Shown here in pieces: positions 12,700 through 24,600 of a stretch of DNA of 64,000 bases. Position 1 is the stretch's first letter. Each line of letters begins with the position of its first letter. Under the pieces are notes generated by a model. It saw only the letters and a list, made by a program, of their open reading frames with translations. It was not told where the DNA came from and did not search any database. Origin of the DNA: Liolophura sinensis (taxonomy: Eukaryota > Mollusca > Polyplacophora > Chitonida > Chitonidae); assembly GCF_032854445.1 (NCBI RefSeq), contig NC_088302.1, forward strand, positions 46,416,645-46,480,644. Reading direction: 5' to 3'. A program made the translations under genes and the position numbers.

Positions 12700-14222
12700 T
12701 CTCCCGGGGCATATTTTCATGCTTTGTGCTTTTTTATGTAGTGTAACCTGACCCCGGACCGACCATATGAGGGATGTTTCCCCGTGCTTCTGTAAATACA
12801 CGGGAAAGTCGGCTAGTTAATGCTGTTGGATAATCTTCCCCACGGAGGAATCACGTGATCTTTGGTACACAAGCCATGCCATTTCCAGCACGTTGTGCCG
12901 CAGTCAGATCCCCATCCTCATGTTGTGCATCTCTTTCCTGTATCCACGAAGCTTTCATTATTTGTGACCTATCTTACTGAATGCCATTGGTCTATAAGGT
13001 TAGCATTTTCAAACCGGAAATAATGTAGACTTTGCTTCCGGTTGATAGAGAATTAATGGTTATTGGCAAACTGAAATCCGTGAGGATCAATACGTAATAA
13101 TAGATCATTTGTATACAGGACAAACGTATCGGGCATTTTAGACTGCTAAAAATAGATCTAGGAATGTGACACATAGGAATGTGTCTATAGACGTAGCGCT
13201 CTTTGTTCACTTTACATCACTGCCACTAATAGCAAATTTTGTACGGAATCTTGAACAACGCCGAAGTCACTGGGGTCGCGGCGATGAGACAGGAAGTGGT
13301 GTCAGAAAACTCTAGTTTGTAATAGTACAGTATACACATGCATTCTTTTTATGTAAGATGTGTGCAGCGTGATTCAAACCAACTCCAATAGCAAATGTAT
13401 TGATGAATGCTGATTAAACACTTCCGTGCAAGGACAAGTGGTGAGGCCAAGTCTAAACAAGCCTACGTGCGACGCACAGACTTCAAAGTTCAAGCTTGTC
13501 TAATGGTGGCAGTGGTGTAAATCCAGCATAGAGAGCAGGACATGCACTGTCAGAACTACGACATCCTTTGTGTCTTGAAAGGCATCATAAACACTCTTGT
13601 CATTTATTCCCAGTGTTGATTATTTTCAAACAAACTAGTCTTTCGCTCAACCCGCTTCCAAACCCAGTGAAAGAAACTCTTCTTTGATTACTAAATCGAT
13701 TGACGAAGACCGCGTTGGATCAGAAATGAAACGTGTTCACCCTCGTTCACCCTGTCCAACTTGTTCATGTGTGAACTCTCTTGAACAAGCGTTCAGTGAT
13801 CTACAAATGACTTTTGTTTAAGTAGCCTAAGCCAACCAAATTATCGTCGTCTCATTGCAGTTCTCCGTTCTCGTTTGCTAACGCAGTGAATTATTCATGT
13901 CTTCTCGATGTCCGCCGGAACACTATTAATCTTACTGATAAATTAGGCCAGTAGTCGGAACCTTGGGCGTCCGAACTAGAGCTGTAAAGTGTTACCTTCA
14001 TCTCAAATGTACACCAACTGACCATCTCAAGTCCGCATAGTATTCACTTTCATCGCTTTTGCAACACCCCCCTGTTGTTACATTTAGCTGATGTCCAATT
14101 TCGATTTGATGTAACGTTGCTTGAACTGAATGTAATCTACTTATACTGTTTTGATTATTTTGTGTATCTTGAAATTGGCCTACAGGCAATGTCCCTATTT
14201 TGATTACTAAAATGACTTTGTA
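12700..14222. other. no supported gene or element
   Basis: Mixed unique-looking sequence. Only short ORFs without recognisable motifs. Confidence 0.5.
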
Positions 14223-14460
14223 ATTTATTTATTTAATTGATTGGTGTTTTACGGCGTATTATTTCTAAGACTATTTCTCGTATACGACGGCAGTCAGCAT
14301 TATGGTATTAAGAAACTGGGCAGAGCCCGTGGGAAACCTACGATCATCTGCAGGTTGTTTACAGATCTTCCCACATATATATATTCACAGCGACCGTACT
14401 GGTGAGGGGTTACTGGATCATTACGCTGCGTGTGGTTACCGAGGCCCTTGGTCACTCTTT
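14223..14460 (-). mobile_element. SINE-1 copy
   Basis: (attt)n tail, gattggtgttttacggcgta, tcagcattatggt, tcacagcgaccgtactggtg, taccgaggccc at the head end. Confidence 0.85.
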
Positions 14461-15082
14461 TGAGGAATTTTCTACTTCTCTACCCTTTTAATGTCAATCG
14501 ATTTTTAGTGTATTCTTTTCTACTACCTACTTTGCTACCATATAGAACTTTGAACGCTAATGTGTTAAAAAACAAATAACCGGCATCAGAACATATTCGG
14601 ACGAATGCCGGACTTCACATTTACTAAAAGAATCTCTGCTTTTGAAACCAACCACCGTGAATTTGTGATTGGACTGCATGGATTGAAATTGGCGTATTCC
14701 TAGCACGTTCACATTAACGTTTTATTAGCCCCTCTGAATGAAGTGTGATGGCTAGATTAAGCGTTCACCTTTATCCTGTATGTGTAATTGCGTATGAAGC
14801 TTTAAAAATTTTTTTAACCCCATAGGCAGCGCCTTTACTATGACGTTTCCACTTGTGAATCAGGATCTCTCTATACTGCTTTCCATTACAATGAGCACCA
14901 CCCATCGAATTCCCTATTAATTGTTTCCATGGTGACTGCATTATGAAACTGCTACATGGCCTTTCTTAACGTTTATGGATATATAATATATACCATTCTC
15001 AGAATGTTTAAATCTAACCTTAGGATTTTATTCTGTTCATGTAAATGCTGCTTACTTGGTGAAAATTCAGGAAATGTCTATT

Positions 15083-15335
15083 ACATTTATTTATTTTATT
15101 TATTTGATTGGTGTTTTACGCCGTACTCAAGAATATTTCACTCATACTATAGCGGCCAGCATTATGATGGTAGGAAACCCACGACCATCCGCAGGTTGCT
15201 GACACACGTTACTACGTACAGCTGGAGGGTAAGACAGCATGAGCTGAACTTGCTCACAGCGACAGCATTGGTGGGAGGCTTCTTGATCACTGCGCCGCGC
15301 TGGAGTGCTAACAACCTCGGCCACGTAGGCCTATT
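15083..15335 (-). mobile_element. SINE-1 copy, near full length
   Basis: (attt)n tail, gattggtgttttacgccgta, ggccagcattatgatggtag, cccacgaccatccgcaggtt, cagcatgagctgaacttgct, gctaacaacctcggccacgt (tRNA-like head on minus). Confidence 0.9.
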
Positions 15336-18029
15336 AGAAAAGTCATATGTAACCTGTAGGGGAGCTGTTTGTTTAATTTGCTTTGATATCGTCGTATTGC
15401 TATGTTTTTTCAGTCTGGTTTTACTCTCTAGCTCTTTGCTACGTGTGAGTTCGCACCTTCACACCTCGACACCTGCGTTCACTGTTTGTGTCTAATATAG
15501 CCCACATGACCTGGAACTCGCTGTCCATTTATGGCCTTTTAGAGCAGTGTTGTCCCCTCTTCCATACTTTTACGAGCCATCAAACACGCAGATTTAAGTG
15601 TTGAGTAAACCTTTACCTTTATCGATGAAAGCTAACGTCTATAATGATGTAAGCATTAAATACTTTATCATGCTCTCTTTAGCAAATTGTGGACTGAGGC
15701 AAGTTTCCAGTTCGGCGTTTCTCTAATTCTCTTTACAATTTGAGTTTTAGCCAAATTTAATTTTATACAGGTGCATGTAAACTTCAGGGCAATTCTTTTT
15801 CCAATAATGGCTGCCTGTGGTTTCAATGATAACATATTCTCACACCGCATGGTTTTTGAAATGCTGCATAATATATTTCTGGAAATCCAGTAATTTGATA
15901 TTGAATATATTCATAGCTTTCAGGAGTATGTCATGTTGGTATGAAGAAGTCAAGCAAACATGCTGGCCGCCTTCCGATGGAATCTTCCTTTGCTTATGAT
16001 TTTGTCCTGTACATATGTTAGATTTTGTCGAGGAGACACCCTAGCAGCAATTGGGCTGTGTGGAGTCCTCATTAAAGAAATAAAGCATTACATTTCAATA
16101 TGATCTTGTCACACCTAGATACCAATGCTGTAAACGCAATCGTGGTCGAGCTCTGTGTGTTGTCAGCATGGGGTGTTTATGGATTCAGCTAAAATACATG
16201 TTGTGATGCTGAAGACTGCCGTGCCGCTTATTTCACTGTCAACAGAACAGAACGAATCACTAAGTGTCAGAATCCGTATCGATTTGAAAACGAGTCATCA
16301 GTAAACAGTGCTACCTCTTCAGTTCTTCTCGTTGCGGCGGATAATGCTTTATTCTTTAATACCGATACACAATATTGACAACGCCGTTATTTCTTGAAAA
16401 ATGAAATGTTGATGTAATGGTTTGTATGCATACTTGGCTCTTAAGACCAGGATGTTGTCAGTTGACAATCCTTTGAGACAAAAATCGCCATTGTATCACA
16501 AATGTATAGTGTTCGGTGTACCACACAAGGGGGGTGGAGTCCACATAAGGGGGGATTATTGTCAGCTAGAAGACAATTTGCTACTGAACCTTGTAGATAT
16601 GTTCAATGACGGTTGGCTCACCATTTGTTTATGCCAGCGTTATAAATGGCGAACTAAATATTCTTTCAGTCTTTTTCATCCAAGACAATCATTACTTTAG
16701 AGATATGAACTGAAAATTAAGTCTCAGGAAAAAAATAGTACTGCTTCAAGTTTACAGCTGTTTGTTAAAGTGAAACGTAGAACGTGTCACATGAAAACCT
16801 TGTTGAGTACGGAGCGGTATGACTGAAGACACAGGACTTCAGATTTGCGTTAAGGTTCCAAGCACGACATCACTAAGTCTAAAGACTTGAGGGGCCCACT
16901 TTATCAGGGGCGTTCTTAACGAGCTAGGATAACTAGACGTGCCTTGGGAACATAAAGCTGGTTGACTTAAGGTCATCGGAGACTCGATTTATGGAGGGAA
17001 TCTTGGGTGAATACGGAATTGGTTTGTACCACAGTGTGTCAGTAGGTGGAGGAAGCCAGATAAAGTCTTGATCATGAGAATAATGTAATCTAAGAAAAGT
17101 ACGAGGCAAAGCTCGTAAATTGATTTATGTTGGAGCAGGATTTTAACTTTCTTGAGTTTACAGGAGAATGCTTCGGGGAGAAATTAAGGTAATTAGTGAA
17201 CAGTGGGGAAGACTTTGTCGTACAGGGTCCCACGGGGTTCGTTGGTTTGTTAATCAAGATAGGACTGTTTAGGGTCCGGTTAGAACAGACCACTGTTATC
17301 TGTTAGCAGGATAAACAGCTGAAGGAATCAAATTTGGCGTGACAGTTTACAATTTCAGTTCATTTAACGAATAATTACGGTGTGTGATAATGGTGACTTA
17401 CACACCGCTGTGAATTCCCATAAAGTGAGATGTAAAGCATGTTTAAATGCATATATGAATACATGAATAGGGAGCCTGAAACAATGTCCCTCCCTCAAGG
17501 ACATTATAAATACCACAGTGAAAAGTACTTTTAATGACACGCCAAGATGGAATAATTAATAAATGCTAACTGGTTGTATAAACGCGCAGTCAGCACAAAG
17601 GTACAAAGCCTGGCCTGGTATTCAATCGGACAAGTGATTTCCCTCCGGTCTTTAAAGTCAGTATCAGCGACAAGGCGCTTTGTCATTTACCCATATAAGC
17701 ACTTTCGAGTTAGTGAAATGCTAGCGTTGAAACTACACCCACATATACATTAGGGAATTTCCGAATTGTATCATAATGGGCTGAGCGTACTTCACGTAGT
17801 TACATGTATTTTATAACTTAATACTGGATTACCATCAGCTTAACAAGGCAAAGTTTTATTTACTGCCAAAAGTAAACTTTTGTTGAAGAACAAGACAGCA
17901 CCTGGCTAAATGATATTGCAATCGAAAGTATGCTACTCAACCTTTCTAAAAGGTATCATCCTTTATTACTTTAATGAGCTTTCACCGAATAACACTTGGA
18001 ACAAAATAGCAGCACTGCATAGATGGCTG
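15336..18029. other. no supported gene or element
   Basis: Unique-looking sequence with a few short ORFs (for example 16422-16700, 92 residues) that I could not match to any family. Confidence 0.5.
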
Positions 18030-18118
18030 GTGTGAGTCGAGGCAACCATCGCCACGATATGTCTGGAAAATTGGCGATGTGGCGTTAAACCATAATCATT
18101 CATTCATTCGAGCCAGCC
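18030..18118 (+). mobile_element. SINE 3'-end fragment with (cattcatt)n tail
   Basis: gtgagtcgaggcaaccatcg, ttggcgatgtggcgttaaac, cataatcattcattcattc. The ggcgttaaac motif and short tandem tail match the other SINE 3' ends here. Confidence 0.7.
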
Positions 18119-19217
18119 ATCTTGAGAATTTTATCCATTCAAACACATTGCTATCAGATTACGCGGTTTAAGCTGTGACGTAGCCTGTACTCATTCATTC
18201 CATGAAGTGACATGTGATAATAAAGAACTTGTGCATATGACATCATTTTGAGATCGTTTACAACGATTTAGTTACGTGTAGCCGAAGGGCCATTTCACAC
18301 AGTGTTGATTGTGGGACAGGTCTGTGTCATTTACGGACCACCACAGACGTAAAATTAGTTGATTTACAAGCCGTGAACGACGGTATCACAAAGTATGTCA
18401 AACACCAGCATACCGGACAATGCTTAAATTTAATTAAATCTTTTGATGTATTTTTTCCCTGAATTAATAAGAGCTGAAGAATTCAAGTATACTCTCGCAT
18501 ACAAGGGAAGTTTTTTTCTGGTTTCTTTTATAAAATACAGTAAAATTATTGAAACCCCGCGTTCAAGCCGAGGTGCTTTTCTGAGGTCTGCATTAACTAC
18601 ATCAGCACTGCTCTCATCTTAGAAGTCACCACTACAAAACTGAAGCATAAAATTCAGCGCCAGTCGATTGCCAAGATCATGCGGCTCCAGTGGTGCTTAG
18701 AATTATTTCCTTGTGTTTCAGAATTGAACATGAATCTAGTTGTACAACAATCCTATTGTAAATTTTTTTTAAATAGGGCTCAAAATCACAAGCAAACCCT
18801 TCCGGAGGCTACGACCAGGACCAGGAATATCCCGGCCGTGCATCTGCAGGCTATTTAAACAGGGTCGCTGGAGTTCCTTGTAAATGATATAAGGGCCTAC
18901 TGCATCAACAGTTCAAGCAGTGGAAGAAAAGTGTACAATTTCTGTGAAGGCTATTTATCACTTGGGCCTTCATCGCAGAAGTCGACGACTTTCATCTGCC
19001 ATATGCTTCTGCTTACACCATAATACGGAAAGTATCTTCGACATTAGAGAGCTGGAGTGAATATGACGTCACCTTGCTCTCGATAATGGAGACGTGCTGA
19101 AGCTGTGTCAAGACGGAGTCTCACTAAACTTTTATTGGGTTGAAAAAAATATCTAAGAAAAATAGTTAATGCCTGTTTAAGATATTTGGTAGTCTTTTAG
19201 TGGAGATAAATATTACT

Positions 19218-19472
19218 CAATTTATTTATTTATTTATTTATTTATTTGATTGGTGTTTTACGCCGTACTCAAGAATATTTCACTTATACGACGACGACCA
19301 GCATTATGGTGGGCGGGAACCGGGGAAAACCCACGACCATCCGTAGATTGTTGGCAGACCTTCCCACGTACAGCCAAGGAGAAAGCCAGTACGAGCTGGT
19401 CTTTAACTCACAGAGACTCCTGGGTCATTACGCTGCACTAGCGCGCTAATCAACTGAGCCACGGAGGCCCCC
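19218..19472 (-). mobile_element. SINE-1 copy, near full length and well preserved
   Basis: Long (attt)n tail, canonical gattggtgttttacgccgta and actcaagaatatttcactta, and the head gcgcgctaatcaactgagcc followed by acggaggcc. On minus the head reads ggcctccgtggctcagttg, a clear tRNA A-box. This is the best reference copy in the window. Confidence 0.93.
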
Positions 19473-19525
19473 CAACGTAACTTAAAGAAAGCTAAAATAT
19501 GAAGTAAGGTTAATCATACAGACAT

Positions 19526-19916
19526 CTTAAAACTATGCGTAAAAATACTTTCATTTATTTTTTCAGATTTGTTTAAGACTGTTGAAGGGCATTCAAATAT
19601 TTGAATAGTAACGTGGGCTTTATGACGATATCTAGGAACTCTGGTGTCACATCACCTTTTTTTCCTGCTGTTCACCAGAAAGAAGGAATTTTTGGGAATC
19701 TTTTAACAGTAATCTTTCACCCATAAGTAAAAAGAGTTGTTCAAACCTTCACTGTCGTGATTAGGGTTGAAAAAACTTCCTGTGACGTCAGAGTTCCTAA
19801 ACTCTGATAGTATGGTCCATAATGTCCACCTTAGACTTCAAATTTTTGAACGCCTTTAACTCTCTTCAGAAGAATGTAAAGAATTAAAAGAAGGTATTTT
19901 TACGCATAGTTTTAAG
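19526..19916. mobile_element. 391-bp foldback (MITE-like) element
   Basis: Perfect 23-bp terminal inverted repeats beginning cttaaaactatgcgtaaaaa (19526-19548 and 19894-19916). Similarity between the arms continues inward: gttgaagggcattcaaatat versus the reverse complement of the stretch near 19848, and taggaactctggtgtcac versus the reverse complement near 19790. The whole element can fold back. No ORF. Target duplication not certain (TA on the right, CA on the left). Confidence 0.82.
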
Positions 19917-20013
19917 TGGTCTATTTAGTGATGCCTACTATGATTTTTAAGGGTTTTTTTACCTTTGGTACTGGATTATTATCAACCCATTAAACACCGT
20001 AGAGTTTTATTTT

Positions 20014-20292
20014 CTATTCAAAGTACACTTTAGTTAAATTATCTACCACTATCTTGTGACCTAACTTCAACAAAGCCATTTTCTCATCAGTCTGGAACAG
20101 TACAGACGATCTATCGAATTTAATTTCCTCTGATGGGATCACGTGTCTGAGAAAGTAATCACGTAAGGCTAATCGATGCCTTACGTTGATAGAAAATGTT
20201 CTTCTTTGTGTAAACAACAGCAGAGCAGACGAGAACGCTGTCACAAAGATCACTACCCGTGGCTTCCGCATGCAAATCATTATATTCGGCAT
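20014..20292 (-). CDS. hypothetical 92-residue ORF with N-terminal membrane anchor
   Basis: Open from ATG at 20292 to TAG at 20014. The start MRKPRVVIFVTAFSSALLLF looks like a signal anchor (basic residues, then about 16 hydrophobic ones), followed by a basic, polar segment ending NLTKVYFE. This is the topology of type II Golgi enzymes, but no catalytic motif is present. It could be a first exon of a minus-strand gene or chance. It sits next to the foldback element at 19526-19916. Not recognised. Confidence 0.25.
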   Translation of the reverse strand: MPNIMICMRKPRVVIFVTAFSSALLLFTQRRTFSINVRHRLALRDYFLRHVIPSEEIKFDRSSVLFQTDEKMALLKLGHKIVVDNLTKVYFE

Positions 20293-21061
20293 TAGCCTAG
20301 ATCCACTTCACATTAAACCTGATGAAGGGACGCCACCACTCGAACTAGCTTGCGTTCTTTTGTGGAAACGCGTCAGATTTTACCAGAAGTAGACATAGCT
20401 GCTGGAGTAATAACCAGAAAGACACGCAGACAAAAATCCACCGTTTGTTCTGAAGGTACGTGCACATATGTCTATAAGATGATGAGTTTCACTTTGTTTC
20501 CCGGAAATACATTCTTCTTTTATGCGCAATGTATTTAAAATCGTGGTTATATACGATCGAGTAAATTCACCGTCGTGTCATTATTTACGCCACCGTGTCA
20601 GTACACAGCTGTGTATATCGTAGAAGTATCATCGTGTATATGGTGCCGGGTTAGCCGTTATTAGTTCTTCAAGACCGCTGCAAAAGAACTTTAAGATGAA
20701 TATTCGTTTTCCAATCTGTAGTCGAATATGGCATTACCTACCAATAAGTCTTTAAACTCGACCCCACTTGGCGAACAGCAGAAGAGTAGAGACGAACTAT
20801 TGGTACACATGGCGGCATTAGATTCCAGTAGGTAGAGTGTCAGCTTTGGTATCTTTTATAGTTCTGGTGCTATGCAGAGGCAACTCCATAAAAATGTTTT
20901 TTGACTTTTGGATCGGCCAGATGAAATGGCATACCACCGTGATATGAATGAAATAGTGTTGTTACTGTACAATAAAGAAGCCCACAAACACTGCATGAGC
21001 GGGGTGACACATGGTCCCATGTATATACATGCACATAGCGAAGTTGTATCAACGTATTGCA

Positions 21062-21276
21062 GTGGGGCTTCTTGGGGGTTAGCACGCCAGAGCGGCGCAA
21101 TGACCTAGCAGCCTTTGACCAGGGCGGTTGCTGTGAGGTCTGTCGGAACCTGCGGATGGTCGTGGGTTTCCCCAGGGCTCTTCCCTTTTTCCTCCCACCA
21201 TATTGCTGGTGAAGTGAAATACAGCGTAAATACGATATAAAACACCGATCAAATAAATAAATAAATAAATAAATAA
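21062..21276 (+). mobile_element. SINE-1 copy with 14-bp target-site duplication
   Basis: atcaacgtattgca occurs at 21048-21061 and 21277-21290. The element has a decayed tRNA-like head (gggttagcacgccagagcgg, gttgctgtgagg), the body cctgcggatggtcgtgggtt, the 'ataaaacaccgatc' 3' end and an (aaat)n tail. Confidence 0.92.
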
Positions 21277-21510
21277 ATCAACGTATTGCATACAGTTGAA
21301 TGACACTGTGTAATAAACATATAATATCTGGACTATCTGTGTTAACAGAAAAAGCGTTGTGAAATGCCATACAGGCAACTCAAGGACAAATTAGCAACTT
21401 TTCATGCCAGTGCGAATGTCAAAAGTGTTGTTTGGACATAGTGCCGTTGACCTCCTTATGGAAGAGTGTATTGCGTGATGCCAAGATGGATTAACCTGTT
21501 CATTCATCTC

Positions 21511-21673
21511 AGGCCGTACGTGGGAAAGTTTGGCAGCAGCCTGCGGATGATCGTGGGTTACCCCAGCCTTTGCACGGGTTCCTACCACCATAATGCTGGC
21601 CGCCGTCGAACAAGTGAAATATTGTTGAGAAACTACGTAAAACACTAACCAATTAAATAAATAAATAAATAAA
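21511..21673 (+). mobile_element. SINE-1 copy without head
   Basis: Starts ggccgtacgtgggaaag, the same 5' point as the 59422 copy, and continues through ccaccataatgctggccgcc to an (aaat)n tail. No clear duplication was seen. Confidence 0.85.
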
Positions 21674-21679
21674 GTAATC

Positions 21680-24600
21680 TGATCATAAACGTTACCGTCC
21701 CTTGAGTATACACCGGTGAAGGAAATGTTAACATAAAACTCCGCTAATAGACGTTTGTTCGACGTAATGTCGCTATGGACATGGTTCAGTATCACTCACT
21801 TAACCGACATTAGATTCCCGCCATTATACATGCTAACATCCCTGCAGTGTATCATAACTTGTTGCTACAGTTATCCTCTGGAGAGAAAAAAAACCAACAA
21901 CAACAATAACAAAAGCGCGACAACATGAACCATGTATTAGCATTTTATAGTCAGTTTTGCAGATCAGGTTTGTGAGGCCTGTCATAGCTACCGTACTGAA
22001 GTTCAGAAATCGCACACAAAGCATTGACATTTGAGAATTTAAACGTTTGCTTTTGGTGGGGTTCATAGATGGGGAGGTGTGGGATGGTCTAACCCTTCCG
22101 TAAGTAGTTCATAAATATGACAGTGATTCGCCTGCCAAACTGTATCACCTTCACGTGGTTAATATAGGAAATTTTTTCATGTCGTGTTCATCGATTTTCC
22201 CTGTTAATTTGGTATTTCCATTCATCTAACTGTATAATTCACTTTTCTGTTGTCGCTAGTACTTGCTACCATCATTTATTGATGTCTTAAAATCACAATT
22301 TTGAAATAATCGTAAGCATAATTCTCATTTTCTTTATTGAAATTTCATTCACCTATTATATTTCAGGGAAACTTTAGGGTGTCGAATGGGCATTTAGACT
22401 TTATTACATCCGTAATTAAAGAGCGGTTTAAAATAACATTTACTCTTGAGCAGTAGTTGGTTTATCTGGCTGAAGTGAATAATGTAGCTTTTTAATACTC
22501 TTCTAGGGCTTAGCCATGCGTATCTGATGAGAAATTTAAATATAACAGCTGCCATCATAGTAGAATTTCCTAAAAATGGGAGGAAAAGTTATATTTCCGT
22601 GTCTAGGAGTCGAAACGGACGTTCGAATACTAATCGCCAATCATAATGGACGTTCTCAGCCAGTGATTGCAATGACCTGTGTGACGATTCGACGTTAGAT
22701 GACCCAGGAAAACACCACTTATTTGGCGTGTGACGCAAAGAGGTTTGACCCGTTCGCGAAGCCTGTGCTAGCCAGCTAATTAACCTGGAGTCTCTTGGCT
22801 GTGCGGTCGGTCGTGAATTGGAATCAGAACCTCACACCTCCTCTCAATAATTAATGTAGGTTCCTCTGCATCCTTTGGGTTGACCCTGTGCCGGGACGTA
22901 CGGGTTTTCAGGGGTGGCACCTTAAGGTAGCCTAATGGATTTTTACAGGTTTGACCTGGCGATGTCATAGTGTCAGAAACTATCATGACCAGCTTACACG
23001 TACATTCTGACTATCTATGTATTGTAGAGAATGGATATAGGTTAGTGGGTTAAAATATGCAACAGAAAGGTATTTACAAGTTATTTTGGCGCTGCTGTTA
23101 TCCGAATCTCCGTATCACCTTCTTTAAGCATGACTTTAAGACTATTAACGCATTAATACAACGATATATCACGAAATAGACAAATTATCATTTAAAATAC
23201 ATTTTGTTACATTCGTTTTTCACTTGAAACTGACGTTATATTATTACAAACATATGTACTAAATGTGGGCGTATTCCTGACGATTTAGTCTGTCACTGTC
23301 GATTCTGTATCTGTTTTAAGAAAATGAAAGTTGAAAACACACTTTTGAAAGCAAAACACTTTTGTATGCACCATTAACCGGTAACATTGCACTCTCCTGC
23401 AATTTAACATGTTTTCTTCCAAGCAAATCAGAAATGGAAAGTTTCAGGAAGGTGTCCATGTATTTGTTCAGAATGTGGACTATATTCCCACCTAGTCGGT
23501 TCCAAGCCTTCACACCATTTGCTGCTGCTGTCCTGCTGACAATCAGAAATACCTCTTTGCTTTACGAGCACAATCCTACATAAACTGTAATACGTTACAG
23601 AAAACAGCAAACCAGTTCACCGCCTAGACTGACTTCTTTTAGGCGCTCTATGTTCCCAATTCAAAGAAAATACGAGTACGGATAGGTTTCACAATGCTAG
23701 TGATGAAGAAAACAACGGGAAAGACTTTGTACATGATCACTTATTCACAAGCTTTCGTAGAATACTTCTTCCATGAACAGGTGTACTGACAAACTGCGAA
23801 ATGGCAATAATGTGACACGGTATATAAATACATTGCAATTCAAAGATTGCGATGACTCTTTTCACCCAACAAAAATGTATTTGTGGTTGTAGACCTAGAT
23901 AGCATTCTTGAACCTCTGTGCTGAATTCTGACTGGGGTTCTGTGATGTCAACAAGTTCTCCCTAACATCACTGGAAGAAGCGACTGCTTCCCATTTGCGT
24001 GTCGTCAGTTTTATTTTAAACGTGTTTTTAGGTTTGAGGATTGATGTTGATGGCTGTCTAGGAAATGGATTTTGCCTCTATCGATCGAGAACGACCTTTT
24101 TTATTTGACGAACGTCGGGATTTGACGCTCAAATTACATTTCCACGATGGCGTATTTTTTTTCTTTGTCAAAGCCGCATAGCTACGGCACACTGGTGTAG
24201 TGGCGACTTTGCCATGGATTGATACGGTTTCATATTTGTGACATATTTTCCTCTGATCTATATCCGCCTCAAAGGCCAGGTTATAAGTTCATGTATTTGT
24301 CAAACTCCAACGCTTTGTTACAATTCCTGGACAAGTCCGTCTGGAAATAATGCTAGCTCAGGACATTCTTTTATCTGCTAAATGCGGGAAGCTATCGTAT
24401 GGAAATTTTATGCTTTTGGGTCTGATAATAGCGTCCAAGTGCAAATGGACTCAAACACGGCGTTTAATATCAGTGGGCACAGTGTAATCTACCACCAGGA
24501 TGATATGAGCCGCACATAAAGAGGACTTAGCGACGGAAGGATAAACTAAGGCACAGCTTGTGCAAAGAATCGTCTTTCAGCTGGTGCTGATATGCGGTAA

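Noticed and set aside
21391-21795. 134-residue minus-strand ORF
   Set aside because: Mostly antisense of the SINE-1 copy at 21511-21673.
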